Positions 17,714-26,938 of a stretch of 64,000 nucleotides of DNA are shown one piece after another. The notes below the pieces were generated by a model. The model was not told the origin of the DNA. It saw only the letters and a program-made list of their open reading frames with translations, and did not search any database. The position numbers and the translations under genes were made by a program. The DNA is from Gammaproteobacteria bacterium (GTDB lineage Bacteria > Pseudomonadota > Gammaproteobacteria > SZUA-229). Numbering within the stretch: position 1 is the first letter of the stretch; the number at the start of each line of letters is the position of its first letter. Location: contig JAOUKV010000008.1 in NCBI GenBank assembly GCA_029882355.1, positions 46,794-110,793 on the forward strand, written 5' to 3'.

Positions 17714-20311
17714 TTATTGGAATGTAGTTACAAACTCACCTTTAGAGCCAACGCCCAATTGTAAATTTGTATATTCATTTTCATCACCGATGTTTGTCAA
17801 TATCTCAGTTGAAATTATCGGTAACAGTGTTTTATTCACTATGTGATCAATATTACGCGCACCAGATTCTATGTCTGTGCACCGGTTCGCAATTTGTGCA
17901 ATTACTTCATCATCATAATTAAAATTTAGTGCCTGACTTTGCTTTAAGCGCTTACCGACTTTATCTAATTTTATTTTCACAATAGAGTGAAGTACTTCAC
18001 CTTGTATCGGATAGAAAGGTACAACTGTCATGCGTGCTAATAGAGCTGGCTTAAAATGATTTTGAAGCTCATCTCTAATTGCAACAGACAATTCATCGGC
18101 TGAGGGGGTTTTACCATCACTACACATTTCCATTATCGTTGCAGAGGCTAAATTTGATGTCAAAAATATAATAGTATTACGAAAATCGATTGAACGCCCC
18201 TCGCCATCTGACAAGGTACCTTTATCAAATACCTGATAAAAAAGATTCATCACTTCAAGATCTGCTTTCTCAACTTCATCAAGCAAAACAACCGAGTAAG
18301 GGCGCTGACGAACAGCTTCAGACAAAACACCACCTTCACCATAACCGACATAACCTGCTGGTGAACCTACCAATCGAGAAACAGTGTGTTTTTCCTGATA
18401 TTCCGACATATTAATGGTGGTCATAAACTGCTCACCACCAAACATGATATTGGCCACGCCTAAAGCAGTTTCAGTTTTACCAACTCCGCTCGGACCAACA
18501 AAAAGAAATATTCCGTGTGGTTGATCTGGATTCTGTAAACCTGCTTTTGCAGTGCGTACACCTGAATCAATTACGTCAATAGCATGATCCTGTCCTTTAA
18601 CCCAACTTTTCATGCTTTCATTAAAACTCAATAAACTAGCCGCTTCATCTTTGACAATGTTACCTAATGGCACCCCTGTCCAATCAGAAACCACTTGCGC
18701 AACAACATCAGAGGTGACTTCATAAGCAATCTTTGGTTTGTCTGACTGGAATTCTTCTAAAACCACAATTGCTTTAGCAAGCTCTTCTTTAAGTGCAACA
18801 TTAGAGCTTTCTTCATCAGATTGAAGACGCAACTCAATCACTTTATCGACAAGTTCTTTTTGTGCCTGCCAGTCAATCAATTCTTTTTCTAATTGATCTT
18901 TGTTGGTATTAATTTCTGATACAAGGTCTTTCAAACGATCTTGAGCATTTGATCTACCAGTATTTATATCGCGTTCCAAAGCGGTTCTCTCACGATCCAA
19001 TACTCGTGTACGTTGCTCTAAGTCTTCAACAGCACCTGGTTTTGTTGTCAAACTAATATTAACTCGCGCACAGGCAGTATCTAAAACATCAACCGCTTTA
19101 TCCGGTAACTGTCGACCAGTTATATAACGTGCTGACATTGCAGCAGCTGTTTCTATAGCTTCATCACGCACATAAACACCATGCGCCTTTTCATAAACTT
19201 CGCGTAAGCCACGTAAAATAACCACGGCATTTTCCACAGTAGGCTCGTCCAGTTTCACTAACTGGAAACGACGAGCAAGTGCAGGGTCTTTTTCAAAATA
19301 CTTCTTATATTCAGACCAGGTTGTTGCCGCAACAGTACGTAACTCGCCACGAGCCAGAGCAGGCTTTAACAAGTTTGCAGCATCACCAGTTCCAGCAGCG
19401 CCGCCAGCACCAATCAAAGTATGTGCTTCATCAATAAATAAAATAATGGGAGTTTCAGATGATTTTATTTCATTAATCACAGCACTTAGACGATTTTCAA
19501 ATTCACCTTTAACACTGGCACCCGCTTGCAACAAACCCAAATCCAGGCTGACTAATTCAACATCCTTTATGATATCAGGAACATCACCTTGTGCAATTTT
19601 CAAGGCGAGACCTTCAATAACGGCTGTTTTACCAACACCTGCTTCGCCGACAGCTATGGGATTGTTTTTACGACGTCGGCCAAGGATATCAACCATTTGA
19701 CGAATTTCTCGATCACGTCCAAAAACAGGATCGATTTCACCATTACGTGCTTTCTCAGTAAAATTACTGGTATATTTTTCTAACGCAGAACCACCTGAAG
19801 ATAAACCTGTCGATGATGTTGCTGTAGAAGCATCTTGCGATTGCTCTGTAGATACTTCTTGAATATTTGGAAATTGCTTTACAATTTCCTCAATTGTAAT
19901 CTTGTCAATATTTTCAAGAAAACTTGCGCCATAACGCAGTGGGTTATCAACAAGTACGGCCAGCAAAGCTGCTGAACGAATTTGCATCTGACCTAATTGC
20001 ACAGATGACATCATCCATGCATCTTTAATCAAGCTCAATAAGGTTGAAGAGAAAACAGGTTTGCCAGGATTACCATCCTTGAGATTTTCAATCTGCTGCT
20101 GCAATTGCTTAATCCAGTCTGATGGTTCAATTTCAAAGTGGCGTAATACCAAATGTATATCAGCCTGAGGATCTTCCATCAACTGTAACAATATATGCTC
20201 CATAGCCACTTCGTAATGTGAGCGATTAACACACAATCCCGAAGCCGCTTCTAGCGCACGCGTACAGTACGGGTTCAATCTTGAAATCAAACCTTGAAGA
20301 TCAGCACCCAT
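17714..20311 (-). CDS. clpV: TssH (ClpV) AAA+ ATPase
   Basis: 865 residues from ATG 20309-20311, which has AGGAG at 6 bp; a TTG one codon upstream is less likely. ClpV disassembles contracted sheaths. In order: Clp N-domain (residues 1-150), first AAA+ module with Walker A GEAGVGKTA and Walker B ILFIDEAHTL, a coiled-coil middle region with DLEQRTRVLDRERTALERD, second AAA+ module with Walker A GPSGVGKTE and VVLLDEVEKAD, then the C-terminal D2 small domain. It lies between tssC and hcp copy 2. The length is normal and all ATPase motifs are intact. Confidence 0.96.
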   Translation of the reverse strand: MGADLQGLISRLNPYCTRALEAASGLCVNRSHYEVAMEHILLQLMEDPQADIHLVLRHFEIEPSDWIKQLQQQIENLKDGNPGKPVFSSTLLSLIKDAWMMSSVQLGQMQIRSAALLAVLVDNPLRYGASFLENIDKITIEEIVKQFPNIQEVSTEQSQDASTATSSTGLSSGGSALEKYTSNFTEKARNGEIDPVFGRDREIRQMVDILGRRRKNNPIAVGEAGVGKTAVIEGLALKIAQGDVPDIIKDVELVSLDLGLLQAGASVKGEFENRLSAVINEIKSSETPIILFIDEAHTLIGAGGAAGTGDAANLLKPALARGELRTVAATTWSEYKKYFEKDPALARRFQLVKLDEPTVENAVVILRGLREVYEKAHGVYVRDEAIETAAAMSARYITGRQLPDKAVDVLDTACARVNISLTTKPGAVEDLEQRTRVLDRERTALERDINTGRSNAQDRLKDLVSEINTNKDQLEKELIDWQAQKELVDKVIELRLQSDEESSNVALKEELAKAIVVLEEFQSDKPKIAYEVTSDVVAQVVSDWTGVPLGNIVKDEAASLLSFNESMKSWVKGQDHAIDVIDSGVRTAKAGLQNPDQPHGIFLFVGPSGVGKTETALGVANIMFGGEQFMTTINMSEYQEKHTVSRLVGSPAGYVGYGEGGVLSEAVRQRPYSVVLLDEVEKADLEVMNLFYQVFDKGTLSDGEGRSIDFRNTIIFLTSNLASATIMEMCSDGKTPSADELSVAIRDELQNHFKPALLARMTVVPFYPIQGEVLHSIVKIKLDKVGKRLKQSQALNFNYDDEVIAQIANRCTDIESGARNIDHIVNKTLLPIISTEILTNIGDENEYTNLQLGVGSKGEFVTTFQ

Positions 20312-20360
20312 CAAAAACTCCTGTCAATTCCTGCATCTCTTTTACCTATTCCCTACCGAG

Positions 20361-21836
20361 TTATTCCTTGTCCAATTTGCCAGCAAGTGACAGCGTAAAA
20401 CTTGAGCCCATATATTTAAAATGTGGACGAACAGACATATCAACGCGGAACCATCCTGGATTGCCAGCATCTTCAGTAACAACAATCTTTGCTTCACGTA
20501 AAGGTCGTTTACTACGAACAGCTGCTGGTGGATTATCCTGATCAGCCACGTACTGACGAATCCAGGTTGTTAATTCACGTTCAAGTTCACTACGTGTTTT
20601 CCAACTACCAATGTTCTCACGCTGCAAAACTTTTATGTAATGCGCGATTCGATTGACTACAAACAGATATGGTAGCTCAGTACCTAACTTGAAATTGGTT
20701 TCGGCCTGCTTAGCTTCTGGGCTATTTCCGAAGAACTTTGGTTTCTGAGGAGAGGTTGCAGAGAAGAATGTCGCATTATCTGAACCTTTACGTACAGTTA
20801 AGCCCATGAAGCCCTGTTCAGCCAATTCAAATTCTTTTCTATCTGATAAAGAAACTTCAGTTGGTGGTTTAACTTTAGTTTCACCATGCTCCTGGAATTT
20901 ATGCACAGGCAGGTCTTCAATTGTGCCACCACTTTGTGGACCAATAATATTTGGACACCAGCGATATTGAGCAAAACTTCTGGTTATATTTGTTGCCATT
21001 GCATATGAGGCATTACCCCAAAGAAAGTCCTCATTAGAACCTTCAACATTTTCTTCATAATTGAAGGCTTTAACAGGATTTTCTTCACCATAAGGCTGAC
21101 GCAACATAAAACGAGGCAAGGTTAAGCCAACATTTCTAGAATCATCGGATTCTCTAAAAGCCTGCCATTTTGAATACTGTGGACCCTCGAATATAGATTC
21201 AAGATCTTTCAACGCTGGTAATCCATCAAAACTATCCAGACCAAAAAATGCGGGTCCGGCGCCGGCAATAAATGGTGCATGAGCCATTGCGCTAACGCTA
21301 GCAACATTCTGTAAAAGTTTCATATCCTGAGCATCTGGATTAAATGAGTAGTTAGAAATCATTGCGCCATAAGGCTGCCCACCAAACTGACCAAATTCAG
21401 CAGTATAAGCATGTTTAAATAGCCCTGATTTTGCAATTTCTGGTGCATCTTCAAAATCTTCTAATAATTCGCCCTTAGTTGCACTCACTAATTCCAGCTT
21501 CATATTTTCTCGAAAATCAGTACGGTCTACTACCATTTTCAAACCACGCCATGCAGATTCAATATTCTGAAAATCTTTATGGTGAATGACTTTATCAACC
21601 TGTAGACCAATACGTTTGTCAATTTCGGCTATCATATTATCAACAACTTTTTGCTCGATCTTTTCTCCTTTTCTTTGAGGCTCAAGTAGATCAGCAATAA
21701 AGGCTTCAACACCTTTCTTGGCTGTATCATAACCATCATCAGTAGGTTTAATACGAGTTTCCTGCATTATTTGATCAAGCAGCGATCCTTCTTCCAGGTT
21801 ACTTTGAACTGCTGTTTGTGTTTCTTGTTCTGACAT
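20361..21836 (-). CDS. tssC: TssC (VipB/ImpC) large sheath subunit
   Basis: 491 residues. TssC and TssB build the contractile sheath. The N-terminal arm contains LLDQIMQETR, the position of the helix recognised by ClpV in VipB. The sheath core follows, with EFGQFGGQPYGAMISNYSF, LPRFMLRQPYG and the C-terminal VRSKRPLREAKIVVTEDAGNPGWFRVDMSVRPHFKYMG. The ATG follows GGGGAAGAG. It lies 38 bp after tssB. Its core aligns along its length with the C-terminal part of the fused sheath protein at 9043-10791, which lacks the N-terminal arm seen here. Confidence 0.96.
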   Translation of the reverse strand: MSEQETQTAVQSNLEEGSLLDQIMQETRIKPTDDGYDTAKKGVEAFIADLLEPQRKGEKIEQKVVDNMIAEIDKRIGLQVDKVIHHKDFQNIESAWRGLKMVVDRTDFRENMKLELVSATKGELLEDFEDAPEIAKSGLFKHAYTAEFGQFGGQPYGAMISNYSFNPDAQDMKLLQNVASVSAMAHAPFIAGAGPAFFGLDSFDGLPALKDLESIFEGPQYSKWQAFRESDDSRNVGLTLPRFMLRQPYGEENPVKAFNYEENVEGSNEDFLWGNASYAMATNITRSFAQYRWCPNIIGPQSGGTIEDLPVHKFQEHGETKVKPPTEVSLSDRKEFELAEQGFMGLTVRKGSDNATFFSATSPQKPKFFGNSPEAKQAETNFKLGTELPYLFVVNRIAHYIKVLQRENIGSWKTRSELERELTTWIRQYVADQDNPPAAVRSKRPLREAKIVVTEDAGNPGWFRVDMSVRPHFKYMGSSFTLSLAGKLDKE

Positions 21837-21874
21837 TACTCTTCCCCTTCAGTATTCTGAATGCTTATCAGTAT

Positions 21875-22354
21875 TTATTTATTCAAGCCCAATTCAGCCA
21901 TTATTTTTGACCTTGACTCATCGTCGTTCAAAATATTCTGAATGGTTTTTCTAAACGCTGGCACATTACCCAACGGTCCTTTTAATGCTAATAACGCATT
22001 TCTCATTTGTAACATGCTATTTAACTCTGGCACCTGTTGAGCTACGCTTTCTGGAGAAAAATCTTTCATTGATTTGAAATCAACGTGTACAGACATATCA
22101 CCTCCTTCTTCAGACAAGGTATTGTCTACATTCAAGTCAACACTCAAATTCATACTCTTCATGACATCATTATAATTATCTTTATTGATGTTTATGGGAG
22201 TACGATCTTCAAGAACACTGTCACTTTCTCTACCCGTATAATCACCGATCATTAGCATTTTTAATGGCAATTCAACATCTTCTGATTGATCACCGGTACT
22301 CGATTTATAAACAATATTTACGCGCTCTTTTGGCGCTACTGAACCTTCAGCCAT
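21875..22354 (-). CDS. tssB: TssB (VipA/ImpB) small sheath subunit
   Basis: 159 residues, the normal size. TssB pairs with TssC to form the sheath protomer. It has the conserved APKERVNIVYKSSTGDQSEDVELPLKMLMIGDYTGR, the DFSPESV motif, and the C-terminal helix FRKTIQNILNDDESRSKIMAELG that inserts into TssC. The ATG follows AAAGGAG, and its first base position overlaps the tssA stop in a TAATG arrangement, so translation is likely coupled. Confidence 0.96.
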   Translation of the reverse strand: MAEGSVAPKERVNIVYKSSTGDQSEDVELPLKMLMIGDYTGRESDSVLEDRTPININKDNYNDVMKSMNLSVDLNVDNTLSEEGGDMSVHVDFKSMKDFSPESVAQQVPELNSMLQMRNALLALKGPLGNVPAFRKTIQNILNDDESRSKIMAELGLNK

Positions 22355-24042
22355 TACTTTTCTCCTTTCACAGTTAATGCAGAAATAGGATCAAACCAAC
22401 AAAGCTGAACATAAGTCGATTCCACTAGATCACCTAGCATGGAGTCATCTTTTTTCTTACTCTGCTGTTTTCGATATGATTGATATAATAATTTGTATAT
22501 TCTTGATAACAAATCTGGCTCCCACTCAGTCAAGTGATACACTTCTACCTGATTTGTCATTGCTTTTAATAAATTTGATGCAGCTACAGCCTCACCTGTT
22601 TGTAACAACAGTTCTGCTAGTGCACAACGCCAGTAAAATTTATCACGAACCTGTGCAGCTGCTGCAATACCTTCATTAAATATTTTTAGCGCAGCTTCTT
22701 TATCACCAGAAGACACCAGCTTTCTTGATTTAACGAGAGCATCATCCCATGCATTTGATGTATCACCTTTGGTTACAGCAGATGAGGATTCTGTGGCTGA
22801 AGTTAACACTTCAGATTCAAGCCACATTCTTGTTTGATCACTAACAAATGGTGTTTGATCAGAAAAAGATAAATCTAGCAAGTCAGGAATACGTTGAAGC
22901 AAATGTTGTAGTTCACCTATAACAGCTGTGGCAGCTTTCTCATACTCGCCACCCATGGCTCGCAAGACAGTGACAACCATATTCTGCCCATCAATCCAGA
23001 ATGGTGCTCGTGCCAATGTTTTTTCCAACTCTGGCAATACAGAAGAGTATTCACCCTTTTCAATTTGTGCTTCAAAAAACTTAATTCTCTCAGCTGCGGG
23101 TGGTAAAACTTGTGTCACACCTTCGTTCGCAGGTGGAGAAATTTCTATCATCATCCAGGCTGCAACTCGTGCCATTCGGTAAGCTTTTGCATCAGATAAC
23201 TTTGAAACCGACCAGTAGGAAGATACTTTTCTTACAGCATCCTGAGCGCCTTTTAATACTTTTTTTGCATCATTATCCGATGCAATATCACCGACTTCTG
23301 TAACCGATACCTTTGATTTTTCTGGTCTGGATTTTGCGACTGATACAGGTGCTGGTGTTGTCTTTTCTGGCACTGCTGAAGATTGAGCATCCTGCGATTG
23401 TTGCGCGAGCTCTTCAGTGGCAGGAATTGGAGCTGCAACCGCAGCTGTAGCATTCGCCATTTCTGCATCAGCGCTTTGTTTGTAATTCTTTAATGGCCGT
23501 GACAGATCGGACATTATGGGTGCATCATCACCCATTTTTTCTGCCAACTCGTTATCAAGTAAACGAATATATTTTGCGGCGTCAACAACAGCACTTGCAT
23601 CTGTTGAAGTGGGGCTCTTTTCACTAATCAATGTACCGGCTCGTTCAGCTAACCAGCTAATTGCAGTTGCTCGTGCACGCATACGTTTGGCTGGTGGGAA
23701 CAGACAGTCCCAGTGGTTCTCCACCATATCGTTGAGAATTTTTAAGCCTACAGAAAGTCCGCTGTAACCCTCATTAATAAGTAATGCCTGGGTCAAATAC
23801 GCACCAACTAATAGATCCTTAGATGAGTCTTTTAAGATATTTGACGAAAGTTCAGCAACACGCTTCCAGTCTACCGTCTCTGAATTAAGAGATTCCTGTT
23901 TAGCAAGTTCAGCTTCCAGCTCTTCAAACACAGCTTCGTAACGAACATTCTCACCACAAGGGGTTGATTCGTTGATAGGTTTTTCGCCTATAGCAGCTAA
24001 AGCATGTTCATTTATTTTGTTCATTTTACCCTTTTGGTCCAT
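22354..24042 (-). CDS. tssA: TssA (ImpA-N / VasJ type), first gene of the T6SS operon
   Basis: 562 residues. TssA proteins act at the baseplate and sheath tip during assembly. Residues about 17-150 form the ImpA_N domain (INESTPCGENVRYEAVFEELEAELAKQES, ending near HWDCLFPPAKRMRARATAISWLAERA). A low-complexity Ala/Pro/Thr/Ser linker covers about 195-250, and a VasJ-type C-terminal half follows with repeated helices. The frame begins at ATG 24042; an in-frame ATG at residue 7 with AAGGG upstream is a good alternative, and neither can be excluded. It is the promoter-proximal gene. A candidate promoter with a Fur-box-like element lies about 140-180 bp upstream. Confidence 0.9.
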   Translation of the reverse strand: MDQKGKMNKINEHALAAIGEKPINESTPCGENVRYEAVFEELEAELAKQESLNSETVDWKRVAELSSNILKDSSKDLLVGAYLTQALLINEGYSGLSVGLKILNDMVENHWDCLFPPAKRMRARATAISWLAERAGTLISEKSPTSTDASAVVDAAKYIRLLDNELAEKMGDDAPIMSDLSRPLKNYKQSADAEMANATAAVAAPIPATEELAQQSQDAQSSAVPEKTTPAPVSVAKSRPEKSKVSVTEVGDIASDNDAKKVLKGAQDAVRKVSSYWSVSKLSDAKAYRMARVAAWMMIEISPPANEGVTQVLPPAAERIKFFEAQIEKGEYSSVLPELEKTLARAPFWIDGQNMVVTVLRAMGGEYEKAATAVIGELQHLLQRIPDLLDLSFSDQTPFVSDQTRMWLESEVLTSATESSSAVTKGDTSNAWDDALVKSRKLVSSGDKEAALKIFNEGIAAAAQVRDKFYWRCALAELLLQTGEAVAASNLLKAMTNQVEVYHLTEWEPDLLSRIYKLLYQSYRKQQSKKKDDSMLGDLVESTYVQLCWFDPISALTVKGEK

Positions 24043-24179
24043 TGTCCTATCAGATTCAGCATCTGAATAATCAGTCTGATATAAAAATCATTCATCAGTC
24101 CAATCAAATAGTTTTTACTTTTCCACTAAGTTATAAAACACTAATATACTTATGCTCTCAAGTAATAACGTGTGGCGAG

Positions 24180-24221
24180 GTTATAGTAGTTGTTACTAAC
24201 CAGTCAATGATAATCATTCAA
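24180..24221 (-). promoter_or_regulatory. Candidate sigma70 promoter for the T6SS operon with overlapping Fur-box-like palindrome
   Basis: On the minus strand TTGACT (24202-24207) and TATAAC (24180-24185) are separated by 16 bp. The 13-bp core AATGATTATCATT (24206-24218) overlaps the -35 and matches the centre of the 19-bp Fur consensus; over 24203-24221 about 14 of 19 positions agree. Transcription would begin near 24172, leaving a leader of about 130 nt before tssA. Iron control is inferred from the match only. Confidence 0.55.
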
Positions 24222-24489
24222 CAAAAGAAAATATTTCTATTAGCTAAGAATTTCTGAAAGAAAATACCGTGTCTCAAATAGAGAAACGGACTATAAGCTA
24301 TGGTTGAAATAATTCTGTGACTAAGTTCATGCTTTTCACACAAGACACAAATAGTGTGATCTTGTGATCCAAAATAGAAACTCCCTACAAGAAAGATTCA
24401 TTTTCAAACTAAATAATAATATGACCAACCATTCCCATAATTTGATTGAGGTTTTGTTAATTATCATTTACTCTTGCAGATTACGACAT

Positions 24490-24526
24490 TAACTTTGGTT
24501 AGCTTCTCGCAGTAACTTTAGTTAAC
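24490..24526 (+). promoter_or_regulatory. Tandem 14-bp elements upstream of the response regulator
   Basis: TAACTTTGGTTAGC (24490-24503) and TAACTTTAGTTAAC (24513-24526) agree at 12 of 14 positions and are 23 bp apart, start to start, about two helical turns. Each is itself a near palindrome. They end 35 bp before the GTG start of the regulator, a good position for operator sites, possibly autoregulatory. Confidence 0.4.
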
Positions 24527-24561
24527 ATGCCCGTTCAAATAACAATAATAAAGGGACAATA

Positions 24562-25161
24562 GTGAAAGTATTACTTGCTGACGATCATGGACTGTTTAGA
24601 GACAGTATGGCTGTATGGTTAAATCACCTTGAAGAGAATTTAGACATACATTTTTCAGGCAACTATGAAGAGGTAACTAATCAGCTTGAAAATAACATCT
24701 ATGAGTTAATCTTACTGGACCTTGGCATGCCAGGGATGCAAGGCGTTATTAGCATAAAATATTTTTGCAGCCTTGCGAAAGATACCCCCATAATTATCGT
24801 ATCAGCAGATGAAAGCCCTATTACCATATCCGCCTGTATTAATGCAGGAGCTGTTGGATACGTCACGAAAGCATCCAGTGGTGAGACAATACTCAATGCC
24901 ATCAAAAAAGTGCTCTCAGGTTCAAAATATATTCCTGTCACTACAAATTTAGAGAACCCACCCAAACTAAACTCTAAGCAACAACAGATTCTGGCCTTAA
25001 TTATTGACGGCTGCAGCAATAAGGTTATAAGTTATAAACTAAATCTTTCTGAAGGTACCGTTAAACAATATGTAAGCCAGTTGTTACATGAACTTAACGT
25101 AGACAATCGAACACAAGCAGCCAATAAAGCCAGAGAACTATTGGGTATCGGACGCTCCTAA
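24562..25161 (+). CDS. NarL/FixJ-family response regulator, orphan
   Basis: 199 residues from GTG 24562, preceded by AAAGGGA. Residues 1-120 form a receiver domain with the acidic pair D7/D8, phospho-acceptor D53 (ELILLDLGMPGM), the conserved Ser near 81 and Lys near 104 (YVTKASS). Residues about 135-195 form a LuxR-type helix-turn-helix (LNSKQQQILALIIDGCSNKVISYKLNLSEGTVKQYVSQLLHEL). No histidine kinase lies nearby, so the partner is unknown. It is divergent from the T6SS operon, so control of that operon is a reasonable guess but not shown. Two repeated elements upstream may be its own binding sites. Confidence 0.9.
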   Translation: MKVLLADDHGLFRDSMAVWLNHLEENLDIHFSGNYEEVTNQLENNIYELILLDLGMPGMQGVISIKYFCSLAKDTPIIIVSADESPITISACINAGAVGYVTKASSGETILNAIKKVLSGSKYIPVTTNLENPPKLNSKQQQILALIIDGCSNKVISYKLNLSEGTVKQYVSQLLHELNVDNRTQAANKARELLGIGRS

Positions 25162-25293
25162 TCTTATCTCGAAGACAATAATCAGATCCGTGAACGTATT
25201 TAACTAAAGATAACTATCTTAAGTCACATGTTTTGATATACAGTATTTTAAACATGCAAAATTCACTCTATAAAATGGACAAAATGGTGCAAT

Positions 25294-26643
25294 ATGACTG
25301 AAGAAAAACAATTCAAAAATCTTGACTGGACAATGGCACGAACAGTTATTCTCGCGATCATCATTGGCCTTATGGCAGCGCTTGCTGCAAAGATTTTATT
25401 ACTTGCTATTCAACTTTTTATTACCTATCTTCATCCAGTTCCACTTGATCAACTAGCTGCCACGGATGGTGCGACATTAAGTTTATTAGATGTCGTAGGT
25501 ATGTGTGGATTAGGGTTAGTTGTTGGTTTGCTTACTTATTACTTAATGCCGAACCGGGCCAATCGTGGACTATCACACATTATTGAAGACATTCATTTTA
25601 ATCACGGACAGACCGGAGTTAAAGAAGGTTTTACCGTCGGCTTGATCAGTGCTGTCTCTATTGGTGCAGGTGCATCAGTTGGTAGATATGGCCCAGCCGT
25701 ACACATGGGCGCAGCAGCAGGAAGCGGTATTGGTTCATTATTTAAATTACAGGAACAGGAAAAACTGACACTAGCCTGTGCAGGCATAGCCGCAGCAATC
25801 GCAGCTTCTTTCTCTGCACCATTAGCAGCAGTGATTTTTGTTCAGGAAGTCGTATTAAGACAATGGCGTTTATACCAATTTATTCCAACCGCGGCAGCTG
25901 CGGTTGCAGGCTCGGAATTAGCACAAGTACTTGGGGTTAGTTTTAACATTCCTAGCGGTGCTGTTCCTGATATTGTAAATACTTATGAGTTTTTATTTTT
26001 TGGCATCGTTGGCATGGCCTGTGGTGCAGTCGCAATTGCATTCAATCATGCATTACCAAAAGGTGTGGCATTGGGTGCTAAGATAAAAATCGATAACCGT
26101 TTAAAACCTGCCATAGGCGGACTTGTATTAGCCGCTCTTGGTTATTATTACCCTGCTATTTTGGGTCTGGGTGGTTATATGACAACAGAGGCTATTGCTG
26201 GAAATGTTGCCTTACAATTGTGCTTAATTTTATTAGTCTTAAAATTCATTGCAACAATCACCAGTTTTTCATTTGGTTTTAACGGTGGTGTCTTTGGCCC
26301 TGCGTTATTTATGGGGGCCATGTTAGGTGCTGCCATAGGCATAACTGTCGAACTTTCAGGCATACCAATATCAAGTATTTCACTCTACGCAATAGCTGGT
26401 ATGGGTGCCATGGTCGCAGGCATTGTCGGTGCGGTAATGGCCGCCATCATTGCTCTTATTGAAATGACAGGAAAACTTTCCCCGACACTTCCATTATTAT
26501 TTTCTGTCACCTGTGCTTACGTTGTCATCTATCTCTATTCTCAAAGTTCTCTACTAGTCAGGCAGTTAAATGGCAGAAACAAGAACCCCTTTGTTGAAAT
26601 TAAAGCTCACGACAAAAAATATGAGGGTATGGGGTCCAATTAA
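25294..26643 (+). CDS. ClC-type anion channel/antiporter with Tyr at the gating-glutamate position
   Basis: 449 residues, about 10-12 hydrophobic segments, no CBS domains. Members move Cl- or other anions across the inner membrane. Conserved pieces are ASVGRYGPAVHMGAAAGSGIG (about residues 128-148) and the later FNGGVFGPALFMGAMLGAAIG. The usual GREGP motif reads GRYGP, so the external gating glutamate (E148 in E. coli ClcA) is a tyrosine; I believe a similar change occurs in a bacterial ClC subgroup, but cannot check it here. It may thus act as an uncoupled channel. No clear ribosome site precedes the ATG. It stands alone between the response regulator and the helicase gene. Confidence 0.85.
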   Translation: MTEEKQFKNLDWTMARTVILAIIIGLMAALAAKILLLAIQLFITYLHPVPLDQLAATDGATLSLLDVVGMCGLGLVVGLLTYYLMPNRANRGLSHIIEDIHFNHGQTGVKEGFTVGLISAVSIGAGASVGRYGPAVHMGAAAGSGIGSLFKLQEQEKLTLACAGIAAAIAASFSAPLAAVIFVQEVVLRQWRLYQFIPTAAAAVAGSELAQVLGVSFNIPSGAVPDIVNTYEFLFFGIVGMACGAVAIAFNHALPKGVALGAKIKIDNRLKPAIGGLVLAALGYYYPAILGLGGYMTTEAIAGNVALQLCLILLVLKFIATITSFSFGFNGGVFGPALFMGAMLGAAIGITVELSGIPISSISLYAIAGMGAMVAGIVGAVMAAIIALIEMTGKLSPTLPLLFSVTCAYVVIYLYSQSSLLVRQLNGRNKNPFVEIKAHDKKYEGMGSN

Positions 26644-26938
26644 ATATCAGAACCAAATATACATGAAGATAACTTTCTGAAATCCACTCCCATGGCAATC
26701 AACTAAAAATCATTCTCGTGGCAGTCGTATATGGCTTTAACAAGCTGTACCGAATTGCAAGTTCTGAACTCATAAAATAGCCTGTCCAGAAACCCCCTTT
26801 CACCTCATCAAATAAAACATGCAAAATTGCTAATATTCCGTTAGAATATGCACCCCTTCTGACTTGGCCTCGAATTTCTATAGGCAATCAGGACATCTGG
26901 CTAACCCCTTTGCTTTTTACCTCACAGGTTCTGAAACT

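Larger units (their letters stand above)
24043..24561. other. 519-bp divergent control region between tssA and an orphan response regulator
   Basis: No convincing gene here; a 71-codon plus-strand frame starting at 24042 has no family resemblance or ribosome site and overlaps the tssA promoter. The stretch holds a candidate tssA promoter with a Fur-like box (24180-24221) and two near-identical 14-bp elements (24490-24503 and 24513-24526) before the response regulator. The rest is AT-rich without further recognisable sites. Confidence 0.7.

Noticed and set aside
24042..24257. 71-codon plus-strand frame before the response regulator
   Set aside because: No ribosome site or family, unusual composition, and it lies over the tssA promoter on the other strand.
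24453..24471. Second Fur-like site (TTATCATT) before the response regulator
   Set aside because: Only about 12 of 19 positions fit the consensus and one half-site is missing.
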